64,000 nt of DNA, from assembly GCF_003573695.1 (NCBI RefSeq), contig NC_039362.1:17566063-17630062 (forward strand), given 5' to 3'. The first letter of the stretch is position 1. The number at the start of each line of letters is the position of its first letter. The position numbers and the translations under genes were made by a program. This DNA comes from Papaver somniferum (lineage: Eukaryota > Streptophyta > Magnoliopsida > Ranunculales > Papaveraceae). Positions 48,211 through 60,900 of this stretch are shown in pieces. The notes under the pieces were generated by a model, which did not search any database, had not been told where the DNA came from, and saw only the letters and a list, made by a program, of their open reading frames with translations.

Positions 48211-49749
48211 TGTAGATGGTGGATTTTCACAAGGCTAAATTCGTAAACTCATAATTATACGAAGCTCTGATTCAGCAATCAGACGTGAGTATCGAGACAC
48301 GGTCTCTCATCGAATTCTCAACGGAGAGTACTTTCTCTCAGAGTACATGTAGATATGTAGTCTCACGACTGGACAACGGCATATCTCATGAATACTGAAT
48401 ACTTTCAGTGATTATTTCTATATAGCATCACGAGATGGACGGCTCCTAGACAGCTTGCTCTGCTAGTATAGAGCGATAACGTCTTCAGGAACAAACAACA
48501 AGTTTACCCTGACTATATAAAGGATATGACTTACCGACAAGCTCATATCGGATAATTAATGCTCCTAGACAGCTTGCTCTGCTAGTATAGAGCCACAAAG
48601 TTAATTATTCCTAATTACAATCCTATTCCATGGTCGAATCCACGACTGGTCCCATGGAATGATAACAATTGTTCTGATTCTATGATCGAATCCACGCTTG
48701 ATCTCATAGAATAGCAATAACTATATTATCTCATTACTCCGATTTCATGATCGAATCCACAACTGGTCTCATAAATGGTAATAGATAAATCTTAATTACT
48801 CTGATTCTATGGCCGAATCTACGATCCCATGGAATGGTAATGCTCACTTTATTATTCTTAATTCGTAGTCGAATCCTCAGCTGATCATATGAATTAATAA
48901 TAAACATCATATTGCTCAGTTTTGTGAATTATTCACCATCGAATTCCACAATTAATAATAAATAATCAACAACCGGGCATCTGAGCAACCTCTAAGTAAG
49001 CCCTGATTCAAATGGTGAAAGTGTATTCAACGATGATACACTAACAGTCACCACAAGAACGAGTATTTAAAAAATACAACGAAACGATGAACCTATGCAA
49101 AATAGAGAAGAAAATAATAAATAATTAAAATATTGACCAGGGTGCTGGAGCACGGACACACGACCAACCGACCGTGTCGTGGTCAATCCCACGCCAGTTT
49201 TATATTTTTAATGCATCTTTATTATTTTTCATTATTCGATGAAAATTCTCTCATTTTATCAAATTTCCTTCGTCTCGAGGAAACTCCTCGGTTTCATGGT
49301 ACTTCCATAAATCCATAAAAAATAATATAAAATTAAGGAAAGGAGTGTGGGCCGTGACCATTGGCCACCGGCCATGCCTTGGTCCCAACCGGCCCCACAC
49401 CCACGGTTCTTTATTATTATTATTATTATTATTATATTTCTCTAATTTCATGAAAAAGCTCCTTGCTTTCATGATATTTTTGCACAAATCATCAAATAAT
49501 AATAAAATAATATAAATTATGAAAACTTGTGGGACCTGGCCTTGGTCGGCCGACCATGACTGAACAAGATTGGCTCTTTGGCTCACGGAAGTCGGTCCCA
49601 TCAATTTTCACAGTTTTGACCTAATTTCCACAATTACTCGTATTAGGTCCAAAACTCTCCCAAACACTTTGGATTTTCATGAAGTGATCGTCAGGCGGTC
49701 ACGGGATAACCCAGGGCCGGTTTCATGACTCCATGGTCGGTCCCTCGCC

Positions 49750-51710
49750 TAGGGCTGCACAAACCCGACCCTACCCGCCAGCCCGACCTACACCCGCCAA
49801 TTTTTACCCCCACCCGACCCTACCCGCCTAACACACGAGTCAACTATGACTAGCCCCGTCTGAAACCCGCCAAATATTGGGTCGACTATGACTCGCCCCT
49901 TATAAAACTCGACCTACCCGCTCACCCGCCTAGAAATCTCCAAGCTATCCATTACCCTTGGATTACTTCTATCTGTGATCCCAGCCATTCAATCCTTTAG
50001 AAAGAGTAAAACCTAAATAAACCTAAACACCTAATCGGATCACTTTCCTAGTTTATATTTTCAGTTCTCACTTCTCTCTCTCGGTTCTCTTCTTCACTCT
50101 TCAACTTAGAGTTCAGAGTCACTCTTCAAAGATCAAATCACCACCAGTAACACCAACAAGGCAACAACTTGAGGTAATTTCATCTTATGATTCAATCAAA
50201 GATGATTGTTAGGGTTTATATTCTTTGAATTGAATCTGTTTATTAGGGTTTACACTATTTGATTTCAATTTAATTTTTTGATACTTCGAGTTCGATTCTA
50301 ATAACATCTCATGATTGAAACAAAGATCTATTTTTTCGGGGGGATAACTTTGGATTTGGGTATTGATTTATTTGTTGTAAAATTTGTTTTGTTTTTCCAT
50401 TTGATATATTGTGTTTATATTTGTTCTTTGATTCATTTGCATGTTCTTCTTTTCTGTTTTTGTTTTGTTAAAAAGGTTGATAATAAGGTTAAATTGTTTT
50501 CATCAGGAAAACTGTCTTAGACTTGAAGCTCGCCTAAGAGGAAATCAATTGAAATATTGATTAAAGGAGAAACTATCTTGTTAGATAGGTATATGTCAAT
50601 TCTACTTTCAATATTATTGTTGATTTACACTTTAAGTGATTTGAATTGTACTGTTGTTGAAGTAAGGTCTTAGGTCTTGGTTTGTTTATGATTTCAGTGA
50701 TTTGAAACCACATTCCATGGCTGAACTTATATAGATGTTTTTGAAAATTGATTTTTTTAATGATCGATCAATGTATAACAGAGTAGTGCGATTATGTTGT
50801 GCTTGCTGCATAATTTAGATTTGGTTTATGGCTAATTTGTTGGTATATATATTTGGTTTGTTATCGCACAATTCTTCTCAATTTGTCGTATCCTAATTCC
50901 ATTCTAGAATAATTGTGTTATTGATTTCAATTAATTTTAGGGTTTGCATTGTGTTATGTTATACTGATGTTTCTTTTCTACGGGTTAACATGGCTGAAAT
51001 CTCACAAGATAATTCTATTCCAAATCTTTCAGTCATACATGGAGTCACATCGCAAATGGGAGCATATTCTCAACCTTCATCATCTTGTGGAGCAAGTGAC
51101 AGTGCAACTAAGAAGGTTAAAGTTGGTGTAAGGAAATCATGGGTGCGCGAGCACTTTGATATTTTAGAGTCTGGTGCTAGAGCAAAATGTAAGCATTGTC
51201 CAAAGGGTTTAGGTATATACAAGATTGGTGATAAATCATATGGGAGTGCCAATCTTAGTCGTCATTTGGAGAAGTGCAATGAATATAAGAAAACAATAAA
51301 TAAGGAACCGAGACTACGAACACTAGATTTTCAACCTTGCAACCTGAAAGAGCACTTTGCTGCTTGGTGAGCTTGTTGCAGTATTAGAGCTTACATGGTT
51401 TTAGTTATAGTTGCAGACTTGCAGTATTAGTCTGCAGTATTAAATTTTGAATATATTGTAAAATTTTGAATGTTGGAACTTAAATTTTAAGATAACTGAA
51501 TGGTGGTTAAAAATTAATTTTTTTTTCCAGGTACCTGGACGGGTAAACCCGCCACCCGCCCGACCTAACCCGCTGAAAAGTGGGTCGGTTGAAAACCTAC
51601 CCGTTGTAAAGTTGGGTCGACTACGGGTGACAGCTTTGAATACCCGCCATTAGCGGGTAGGGTGGCGGGTGAGGTCAAACCCGACCTACCCAACCCAATG
51701 TGAAGCCCTA
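49750..51710 (+). mobile_element. hAT element reduced to a BED finger, copy 1
   Basis: 1961 bp with TIR-like tips (TAGGGCTGCACA and, reversed, TAGGGCTTCACA) and an 8-bp target duplication CCCTCGCC (49742-49749, 51711-51718), the hAT hallmark. Subterminal regions are full of ACCCGCC/GGCGGGT words in both orientations, probably transposase binding sites. Inside are a leader exon, an intron and a BED-finger exon. The hAT catalytic and dimerisation regions are missing. The equivalent site in the 5' LTR (CCCTCACC, about 38751) is empty. Confidence 0.85.
50990..51370 (+). CDS. BED zinc finger protein of the hAT element
   Basis: 126 residues. The BED finger occupies about residues 50-97: SWVREHF then CKHC (Cys67, Cys70) and RHLEKC (His92, Cys96), the C2-H-C arrangement of hAT transposase N-termini, which bind TIR/subterminal DNA. 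It follows a likely leader exon (about 50098-50173, ending in GAG/GTAATT) and an intron. In this copy the acceptor reads CGG instead of CAG, so splicing may fail. The protein stops right after the finger (HFAAW), so it could at most bind ends and repress. Expression is unknown. Confidence 0.7.
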   Translation: MAEISQDNSIPNLSVIHGVTSQMGAYSQPSSSCGASDSATKKVKVGVRKSWVREHFDILESGARAKCKHCPKGLGIYKIGDKSYGSANLSRHLEKCNEYKKTINKEPRLRTLDFQPCNLKEHFAAW

Positions 51711-53066
51711 CCCTCGCCTCGTCATAATTAATAAGGTTTTCTCACCTAAGGCTCAGACGAGCATTTTTTGAATAAATGATTAAACCAGCATTTAATCATT
51801 CTTCCACCAACAAATCGTCAACTCTTCATGAGTTCTTTTTATTTGCTCACGTGAGCATATGGACACTACATGGTTGATTCACGGTCCCATGTAGTCGCTC
51901 CCTCCTTCGTCCAATGGTTGAAATTATGACAACCATGAATTGATCATCAATTGATCAAATTAGGGTTTTTGAATCCAAGGATCATCATTCCAGATTCCAA
52001 CATTAATAATTTTACGACGGCCTCATGGTCATTAATTTCATTAATTATGCTCGGTTCAACGACCAGTATTCTAATTAATATTTTGGTACGCTGCCAATAA
52101 TCCATCAGATGAGCAACACATGCTCAGACGATCAAATATTCAACAATTCATCACATGAGCAGTACTTGCTCAGATGAGGAATATTTGCTCGATATTGGTT
52201 AAACAATCAATATTCAACGATCCATCGAATAAGCAATACTTGCTCACTTCATCGTAAGAGCTATACCTCTATCTCATGACATGTTCAATTCATGAGTTTC
52301 AGAACATCATGTTCAACTCAACGACTACATGGACTCATCGTCCCATCAAACCACGAAGTCATCAATTGACTAACAAACCACGAGACGTCAATCGTGTCAC
52401 TTGGGGGGATATCACTTAGGGTTTTTGGTCTGGTGGTCTACGACACGTGTGTTCAAACACATGATGGAATGTGAGCAAGTCGTGCAATCAGTTGAAGGAA
52501 TTCACGAGGTAGTGGGTGGAAAATCGACCAAGTCTCCACACGTTGAGCAACTGGTTTCAAACACGATCTCCACTTCCCAACTCCTTGATTCCATCAACTG
52601 TCACACTTCATGGAATCATGGTGTCTACAATTCAATCAATATAGATAAGTCTCTAAATCATGATTGAATCATCATCAGTATCATCAATCTCATGCCAAAC
52701 TGACAACACGAGATCATCAACTCAATAATTGAGCAACTACTCTCAATTGAGCAATTTTAATCACTCAGAGCTTATTGCATTCAGAATTCACACACCCACA
52801 ATCTTTGATTACCATTGATTCCACACATTTCTCATCTTCCCTCCTACAGATCAACCCATACTCTCTTGTGACCGAATTTACTCTGGAACGGTCATTGTCT
52901 TGATTTAGGCCGGAGTACTACAGATTGATCTCTCGAATCTAAAGCACCCCCTTTGCAGCGGTGCATCTGTGTGAGGTTTAACATTTCGCTCGGTCCGAGG
53001 AGTCTCCTCCGTACGGTCGTCTCCTCAATTCCTTAAAAACCAGCAAATCGTTTTTCCCCATCTACA

Positions 53067-53298
53067 GTAGCGGGTCTAAAAAAAAAAGAGAATTTTTTTT
53101 GAATATCATGACCAGCTGTATAGCGGGTCTAAAAAAGCAAAAAAAAAAAACAATATAAAATGAAAAAAAAATTATAATTTGATTGTTTGGGTTATGACCA
53201 GCTGTGTAGCGGGTCTTTTCTATGGTATTTTCTATGACCAGCTGTGTAGCGGGTCCTGGTATGGTATTTCAAATTTTCATTTTATGACCAGCTGTGTA
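53067..53298. repeat. hairpin-motif tract, first copy
   Basis: A half motif (53067-53076), full 20-nt motifs at 53110-53129, 53196-53215 and 53236-53255, and a truncated one at 53286-53298, separated by variable A/T-rich spacers. It is the same motif as at 57613-57928 and part of the tandem duplication. Confidence 0.75.
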
Positions 53299-54271
53299 AT
53301 AGATAAATCTTAATTACTCTGATTCTATGGACGAATCTACGATCCCATGGAATGGTAATGCTCACTTTATTATTCTTAATTCGTAGTCGAATCCTCAGCT
53401 GATCCTATGAGTTAATAATAAACATCTTATTGCTCAGTTTTGTGAATTGTTCTCCATCGAATTCCATAATTAATAATAAATAATCAACAACCGGGCATCT
53501 GAGCTACCTCTAAGTAAGCCTTATTCAAATGATGAAAGTGTATTCAACGATGATACACTAACAGTCACCGCAAGAACGAGTATTTCAAAAATACAACGAA
53601 ACGATGAACCTATGCAAAATAGAGAAGAAAATAATAAATAATTAAAATATTGACCAGGGTGATGGGAGCACGGACACACGACCAACCGACCCTGTCGTGG
53701 TCAATCCCACGCCAGTTTTATATTTTTAATGCATTTTTATTATTTTTCATGATTTGATGAAAATTCTCTCATTTTATCAAATTTCCTTCGTCTCGAGGAA
53801 ACTCCTCGGTTTCATGGTACTTCCATAAATCCATAAAAAATAATATAAAATTAAGGAAAGGAGTGTGGGTCGTGACCATTGGCCAACCGGCCATGCCTTG
53901 GTCCCAACCGGCCCCATACCCACGGTTCTTTATTATTTTATTATTATTATTTTTATTATTTCTCTAATTTCATGAAAAAACTCCTTGCTTTCATGGTATT
54001 TTTGCACAAATCATCAAATAATAATAAAATAATATAAATTATGAAAACTTGTGGGACCGGGCCTTGGCCGGCGGAACATGACTGAACAAGATTGGCTCTT
54101 TGGCTAACGGAAGCCGGTCCCATCAATTTTCACAGTTTTGACCTAATTTCCACAATTGCTCGTATTAGGTCCAAAACTCTCCCAAACACTTTGGATTTTC
54201 ATAAAGTGATCGTCAGGCGGTCACGGGATAACCCAGGGCCGGTTTCATGACTCCGTGGTCGGTCCCTCGCC

Positions 54272-56256
54272 TAGGGCTGCACAAACCCGACCCTACCCGC
54301 CGTCCCGACCTACACCCGCCAGTTTTTACCTGCACCCGACCCTACCCGCCTAACACACGAGTCGACTATGACTATCCCCGTCTGAAACCCGCCAAATATT
54401 GGGTCGACTATGACTCACCCCTTATAAAACCCGACCTACCCGCTCACCCGCCTAGAAATCTCCAAGCTATCCATTACCCTTGGATTACTTCTATCCGTGA
54501 TCCCAGCCATTGAATCCTTTAGAAAGAGTAAAACCTAAATAAACCCAAACACCTAATCGACTCACTTTCCTAGTTTATCTTTTCAGTTCTCAATTCCCTC
54601 TCTCGGTTCTCTTCTCCACTCTTCAACTTAGAGTTCAGATTCACTCTTCAAAGATCAAATCACCACCAGTAACAACGTCTAATCACCACCAGTAACACCA
54701 ACAAGGCAACAACCTGAGGTAATTTCATCTTATGATTCAATCAAAGATGATTGTTAGGGTTTATATTCTTTGATTTGAATCTGTTTATTAGGGTTTACAC
54801 TATTTGATTTCAATTTAATTTTTTGATACTTCGAGTTCGATTCTAATACCATCTCATGATTGAAACAAAGATCTATTTTTTCGGGGGGATAACTTTGGAT
54901 TTGGGTATTGATTTATTTGTTGTAAAATTTGTTTTGTTTTTCCATTTGATATATTGTGTTTATATTTGTTCTTTGATTCATTTGCATGTTCTTCTTTTCT
55001 GTTTTTGTTTTGTTAAAAAGGTTGATAATAAGGTTAAATTGTTTTCATCAGGAAAACTGTCTTAGACTAGAAGCTCGCCTAAGAGGAAATCAATTGAAAG
55101 ATTGATTAAAGGAGAAACTATCTTGTTAGATAGGTATATGTAAATTCTACTTTCAATATTATTGTTGATTTACACATTAAGTGATTTGAATTGTACTGTT
55201 GTTGAAGTAAGGTCTTAGGTCTTGGTTTGTTTATGATTTCAGTGATTTGAAACCACATTCCATGGCTGAACTTATATAAATGTTTTTGAAAATTGATTTT
55301 TTTTAATGATCGATCAATGTATAACAGAGTAGTGCGATTATGTTGTGCTTGCTGCATAATTTAGATTTGGTTTATGGATAATTTGTTGGTATATATATTT
55401 GGTTTGTTATCGCACAATTCTTCTGAATTTGTCATATCCTAATTCCATTCTAGAATAATTGTGTTATTGATTTCAATTACTTTTAGGGTTTGCATTGTGT
55501 TCTGTTATACTGATGTTTCTTTTGTACAGGTTAACATGGATGAAATCTCACAAGATAATTCTATTCCAAATCTTCCAGTCATACATGGAGTCACACCGCA
55601 AAGGGAGCATATTCTCAACCTTCATCATATTGTGGAGCAAGTGACAGTGCAACTAAGAAGGTTAAAGTTGGTGTAAGGAAATCTTGGGTGCGCGAGCACT
55701 TTGATATTTTAGAGTCTGGTGCTAGAGCAAAATGTAAGCATTGTCCAAAGGGTCTGGGTATATACAAGATTGGTGATAAATCATATGGGACTGCCAATCT
55801 TAGTCGTCATTTGGAGGAATGCAATGAATATAAGAAAACAATAAATAAGGAACCGAGACTACGAACACTAGATTTTCAACCTTGCAACCTGAAAGAGCAC
55901 TTTGCTGCTTGGTGAGCTTGTTGCAGTATTAGAGCTTACATGGTTTTAGTTATAGTTGCAGACTTGCAGTATTAGTCTGCAATATTAAATTTTGAATATA
56001 TTGTATAATTTTGAATGTTGGAACTTAAATTTTAAGATAACTGAATGGTGATTAAAAATTAAAATTTTTTTTCCAGGTACCTGGACGGGTAAACCCGTCA
56101 CCCGCCCGACCTAACCCGCTGAAAAGTGGGTCGGTTGAAAACCTACCCGTTGTAAAGTTGGGTCGACTACGGGTCACAGCTTTGAATACCCGCCATCAGC
56201 GGGTAGGGTGGCGGGTGAGGTCAAACCCGACCTACCCGACCCAATGTGAAGCCCTA
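54272..56256 (+). mobile_element. hAT element, copy 2 (carried by the tandem duplication)
   Basis: 1985 bp, same tips and same 8-bp duplication (CCCTCGCC at 54264-54271 and 56257-56264) as copy 1. It was duplicated with the host LTR, not inserted again. It contains a small extra repeat in the leader exon (CACCAGTAACA). Confidence 0.85.
55536..55915 (+). pseudogene. BED finger gene, frameshifted copy
   Basis: ATG at 55536 follows an intact acceptor (TTTGTACAG). A one-base loss (GCAAAGGGAGC instead of GCAAATGGGAGC) shifts the frame after about 21 residues. The finger itself (CKHC...RHLEEC) is preserved in the other frame from 55688. Copy 1 has the open frame but a damaged acceptor, and this copy has the opposite. 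Confidence 0.75.
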
Positions 56257-57612
56257 CCCTCGCCTCGTCATAATTAATAAGGTTTTCTCACCTAAGGCTC
56301 AGACGAGCATTTTTTGAATAAATGATTAAACCAGCATTTAATCATTCTTCTACCAACAAATCGCCAACTCTTCAGGAGTTCTTTGTATTTGCTCACATGA
56401 GCATATGGACACTACATGGTTGATCCACGGTCCCATGAAGTCGCTCCCTCCTTCGTCCCATGGTTGAAATTATGACAACCATGAATTGATCATCAATTGA
56501 TCAAATTAGGGTTTCTGAATCCAAGGATCATCATTCCAGATTCCTACCTTAATAATTTTACGACGGCCTCATGGTCATTAATTTCATTAATTATGCTCGG
56601 TTCAACGACCAGTATTCTAATTAATATTTTGGTACGCTGCCAATAACCCATCAGATGAGCAACACATGCTCAGACGATCAAATATTCAACAATTCATCAC
56701 ATGAGCAGTACTTGCTCAGATGAGGAATATTTGCTCAATATTGGTTCAACAATCAATATTCAACGATCCATCGAATAAGCAATACTTGCTCACTTCATCG
56801 TAAGAGCTATACCTCTGTCTTATGACATGTTCAATTCATGAGTTTCAGAACATCGTGTTCAACTCAACGACTACATGGACTCATCGTCCCATCAAACCAC
56901 GAAGTTATCAATTGACTAACAAACCACGAGACGTCAATCGTGTCACTTGGGGGGATATCACTTAGGGTTTTTGGTCTGGCGGTCTACGACACGTGTGTTC
57001 AAACACACGATGGAATGTGAGCAAGTCGTGCAATCAGTTGAAGGAATTCACGAGGTAGTGGGTGGAAAATCGACCAAGTCTCCACACGTTGAGCTACTGG
57101 TTTCAAACACGATCTCCACTTCCCCACTCCTTGATTCCATCAACTGTCATACTTCATGGAATCATGGTGTCTACAATTCCATCATTATAGATAAGTCTCT
57201 AAATCATGATTGAATCATCATCACTATCATCAATCTCACGCCAAACTGACAACACGAGATCATCAACTCAATAATTGAGCAACTACTCTCAATTGAGCAA
57301 TTTCAATCACTCAGAGCTTATTGCATTCAGAATTCACACATCCACAATCTTTGATTACCATTGATTCCACACATTTCTCAGCTTCCCTCCTACAGATCAA
57401 CCCATCCTCTTTTGTGACCGAATTTACTCTGGAACGGTCATTGTCTTGATTTAGGCCGGAGTACTACAAATTGATCTCTCGAATCTAAAGCACCCCCTTT
57501 GCAGCGGTGCATCTGTGTGAGGTTTAACATTTCGCTCGGTCCGAGGAGTCTCCTCCGTACGGTCGTCTCCTCAATTCCTTAAAAACCAGCAAATCGTTTT
57601 TCCCCATCTACA

Positions 57613-57928
57613 GTAGCGGGTCTAAAAAAAAAGAGAATTTTTTTTTTGAATATCATGACCAGCTGTATAGCGGGTCTAAAAAAGCAAAAAAGAAAAATAT
57701 AAAATGAAAAAAAAAATTATAATTTGATTGTTTGGGTTATGACCAACTGTGTAGCGGGTCTTTTCTATGGTATTTTCTATGACCAGCTGTGTAGCGGGTC
57801 CTGGTATGATATTTCAAATTTTCATCTTATGACCAGCTGTGTAGCGGGTCTAACTCTCTCTTATGATATGACCAGCTGTGTAGCGGGTCTAACTCTCTCT
57901 TATGATATGACCAGCTGTGTAGCGGGTC
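57613..57928. repeat. array of a conserved 20-nt hairpin motif
   Basis: The motif GACCAGCTGTGTAGCGGGTC occurs at 57657, 57741, 57781, 57831, 57870 and 57909 (each 20 nt), plus a half motif at 57613-57622 where the gypsy LTR joins. It folds as GACC-GCT / AGC-GGTC with one A-G mismatch and a GTGT loop. Variants: loop GTAT in the first, one G-to-A in the second. Spacers vary from 19 to 64 nt. The last two are 39 bp apart as a clean tandem repeat. It lies just upstream of a purine tract and LTR, so it is the 3' UTR of the next retroelement. Confidence 0.8.
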
Positions 57929-57961
57929 AATTATTTGTTTTGCTCGAGGACTAGCAAAATA

Positions 57962-57977
57962 TAAGTGTGGGGGTGTT
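57962..57977 (+). promoter_or_regulatory. polypurine tract of an Athila/Tat-like element
   Basis: TAAGTGTGGGGGTGTT follows ACTAGCAAAATA and directly precedes an LTR start (TGATAAGC), a characteristic 3' end of plant Athila/Tat elements. Confidence 0.65.
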
Positions 57978-60900
57978 TGATAAGCACGTAAGTGCTACAT
58001 TTTACACCCATATTTATATTAGGTAGGACTCGATGTTTTGGCTAACAACACTATTTTAGTGTTTTTTTGTAGAAAATACAAATGAATCTGATCAATAAAG
58101 AGATAACTACCTAAATAAGAGTTATTATGGTGTTTGCGGCTCAAAACATCCGAAGGAGTCAGTTGAATTGATTGTGACTCGCCCTGGTCCGCATAGTAGT
58201 GGCACTACGGAAATCACCCCAAAGGTCAGAAACTCAAGACAACAAAGAACTGCCTTTGCTTAAGCACCTGAAGGTGCACTAGGGAGAAAGAAGAAAAGTG
58301 ACGCAAGAAATGGTGTTGTTACTAGCATGGTGTATGAGGGTTCCACTATTGCCTTAGGCAGAGGACGTGGCAGACTCTAGGCCACAGCTCACTTTATTAA
58401 GCATCAAATGCATCTCAGTATTTTCAAGAGGGAAGAAATGGAGACATTCATATTTACTTTCCACCAAGGTGCTTCATGGCGTTCCCTTCATCATCTCTCG
58501 GCGGATGGAGTTCAAATTCTACCTCCGAAATCAGAACGGAGTAAGTTGAGGAGGAACTGTAGGGTCTGAAGTTGATTCGAATTGGCAACATATTGAACTG
58601 GAAATCTGAGACGAGAATCGAGAAGGTGTCTGCAACGGCTGTGTGTAGAATCTTTGGTGAGCTGAATGCCAGCAGATGGAGTTCTTTCGGCTGGAGTTGG
58701 TCGGAGTTGTATGTGTGCTTGGTGCTGTCGTGTTGTTGGACAGGATCGAGACGGAAATGGAGATGGTTGCAGTCGCAGCAGCTTGGTGCTTTAGCTGGAT
58801 GGGATTTGTGTGGAGTTCTTGGCTGTGAACGATGGTCTCAAGAAGAATGCCTCGATTAAATTTGGCTGTGCAGGCAGTAACAAGAGAAGTTTGTAATTGA
58901 AGATGGTTGTGTGCCCTCCATGGAACTGCAGATCGAAAGCTGAAGCGGCGAATCTGGCAGCAACTATGATAGTGAAGTGGGTTTCGATTGCCAGTACTCA
59001 GTGAAAAAAATGAACAGCTGCAGGGAAGAAAGATCAATTCCGTTTGATGGGTGATTGACAGCAACGAAGTAAGATGATGATTGAACGTGCAATCAGGATA
59101 ATGGGATTGTTCGCAGGTAAGAAGATGGAGTTCATTTCTGTAGCCGAGATGTCGATGGCAGTGACGGGTTAATAGCAACAGCAAAGCAAGGAATAAGATG
59201 TGTTTGTGCTCGATGAGAGTTGGTCTCAAACAGAAACGGTCCGTTGCAGGCAGTGGCTCAACTGAATCTCTTGGGTTGTGCTCGAGTGGAGAAGGTCAGA
59301 GAAATGGTGTTGTATCCGTGAATTAGAATGAATTGGTATACGCTGGTGTTTACGTTGAACTGATAGAATGAAGATTTCTGGGGTAATGAGATGTTCAAAG
59401 AAGTTTCACTCGGTTACGGTTGATGTAAAGAGAGCTCGGAAATTGGAGGACATGGAAGAAACATAAGCTGTGCAGTGGCCTGCTCGATAAAATCAAGCAG
59501 GTGAAGAAAGTTCTTTGGCAGACACAGAACGGTGTTAAGGCAGTTGGTTCTGATGGTTGAAACTGGGGTTGTCGTGAACGGAAATGGGAAGATCTGCGGA
59601 CGAGAATAAGGATGGATAGAAGCTTCGAATCATCAGGTGATGATGTATTTCGTCTTCCATTATCAAGAGAAAAAAACAACAAGCTTATCTACTACAATGT
59701 AGTGCTCGGCAGATGCAAATGGAGACGGGTCAAGCCTTAAACCAATCTAACATATAACTGGGGTTCGCAATAGATTTGTTGTACAACAACAATGGAGGAA
59801 TTTCTTGAGAGAGTAAAAGCATGAAGTAGTGAACTGAGTTCGATGGTTGCTGGCAGTTGCATATCGAAGGCCAGCTGAAGGTGTGATAAGACATCATCGA
59901 CGGAGTAATGGGGGTACGAGATTGCGAAGAAGCTTGAAGTGGCTGAAGTAATTGAAGGCAGAGATGGATACTGTTGATTGTTACATTAAGGAGAAGCGGG
60001 ATTTGGACGTGACTGAGATGATATTGCTCGTGCTATGCTCGAGTTTGAGAAGCTCTTGGCTGAAGTGTTCGAGCAGTGGAGATGGGATAGAAGACTAATT
60101 CTTCATGGGGTGTGAATAGGAAAGTGAAGTTGTCAGTTCTGGCCGGGTCGGAGTTGTTAGTCTGTATGGCAGCGATGGAAAAGGAAAGAGAATGGACGAA
60201 GATGTTGCAGCCGGAATTTAGATGGACTGTCTTTCATCGTGTTTGCTGAGATGGAGGCTCCGGAGATGAACTGATGGCCGGAGTCGGCTGATGGTGAACT
60301 GGGTTAGTCGTGAGCTAAACCATCGATGGACAGATGATGGAACGGTGGTATTGGGCTGGGCCTTGCAAAAGTTGCTAGGTCTTATGAGATTCGAGGCAGC
60401 ACCTATATGAACAGAAACGAACAGAAGGAAAAGGGAGACCGGTGACAGAGGCTGAGGAGCCGCAACTTGGAGAAAGAGAGAAGGTGGGCGGCTGCGGAGG
60501 AGTTCTTAGAACACAAGAACAAGAGACGACGAAGGCGATATGGGTTTTATGCTTCCTCTTTTGTTATCATTTTTGATGGGTTTTAAGAAACCCTTTGATA
60601 TGTTATAATCCTTTTGTAGTTAGGGTTTTATGGAGAAAACTACTTCTAGTATTAAGACCATTTGAATCGATTTTGAATAATTTGGTATTAGGTTATATGA
60701 ATTGAATTTTGAAATCCAATAATTATGATTTATTGATTTTACAAAGAATACATGTTGTTGCCTCACCGGCTTTGTTCGACACAATAGCCTAAGTTCATTA
60801 ATTCATGTAGGTTACAATTTTATGTGTTAGTATTTGATAATCCATGCTTAGGTTGATTCTTTTGATGGGTTATGCTTAGACGAAGCAAATAATAATTGTG

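Larger units (their letters stand above)
34711..53066 (+). mobile_element. large non-autonomous Ty3/gypsy element with multi-kb LTRs
   Basis: LTRs at 34711-40103 and 48211-53066 begin TGTAGATGG and end CCATCTACA. Without later insertions they are about 3.7 and 2.9 kb. Inside are a PBS (TGGCGACCACAGTGGGAGA), a broken gag, a protease-integrase remnant, an antisense plant mobile domain gene and a purine tract before the 3' LTR. The 5-bp flanks are GTAGA and GTAGC, an imperfect match, and the flanking repeats differ, so the ends have been rearranged. Reverse transcriptase and RNase H are missing. Tat-like affinity is inferred from the integrase tail and PBS. Confidence 0.8.
48211..53066 (+). repeat. 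3' LTR of the large gypsy element
   Basis: 4856 bp including the 1961-bp hAT insertion. It keeps the hairpin array (48625-48953) but lost several subrepeats compared with the 5' LTR. It ends CCATCTACA at 53066. Confidence 0.8.
48781..57843. repeat. 4.5-kb tandem duplication
   Basis: Unit 1 (48781-53298) and unit 2 (53299-57843) are collinear. Each contains most of the LTR, the same hAT insertion with the same target duplication, the LTR end and the following hairpin-motif tract. The junction at 53296-53298 joins GACCAGCTGTGTA to ATAGATAAATC with a 3-bp overlap (GTA). The two copies differ by many substitutions, so the event is not recent. Confidence 0.85.

Noticed and set aside
34706..53071. 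GTAGA/GTAGC as the target duplication of the large gypsy element
   Set aside because: One mismatch, and the surrounding sequences on the two sides belong to different repeats, so the ends are not from one clean insertion.
57613..57928. CRISPR-like array (short repeats with variable spacers)
   Set aside because: Plant nuclear DNA with retrotransposon context; spacers are low-complexity A/T text and of irregular length, and there are no cas genes.
58531..59229. 232-codon minus-strand open frame in the Athila/Tat-like LTR
   Set aside because: Low-complexity Leu/Ser/His/Thr text without a domain, inside an LTR, and no supporting promoter or splice signal.
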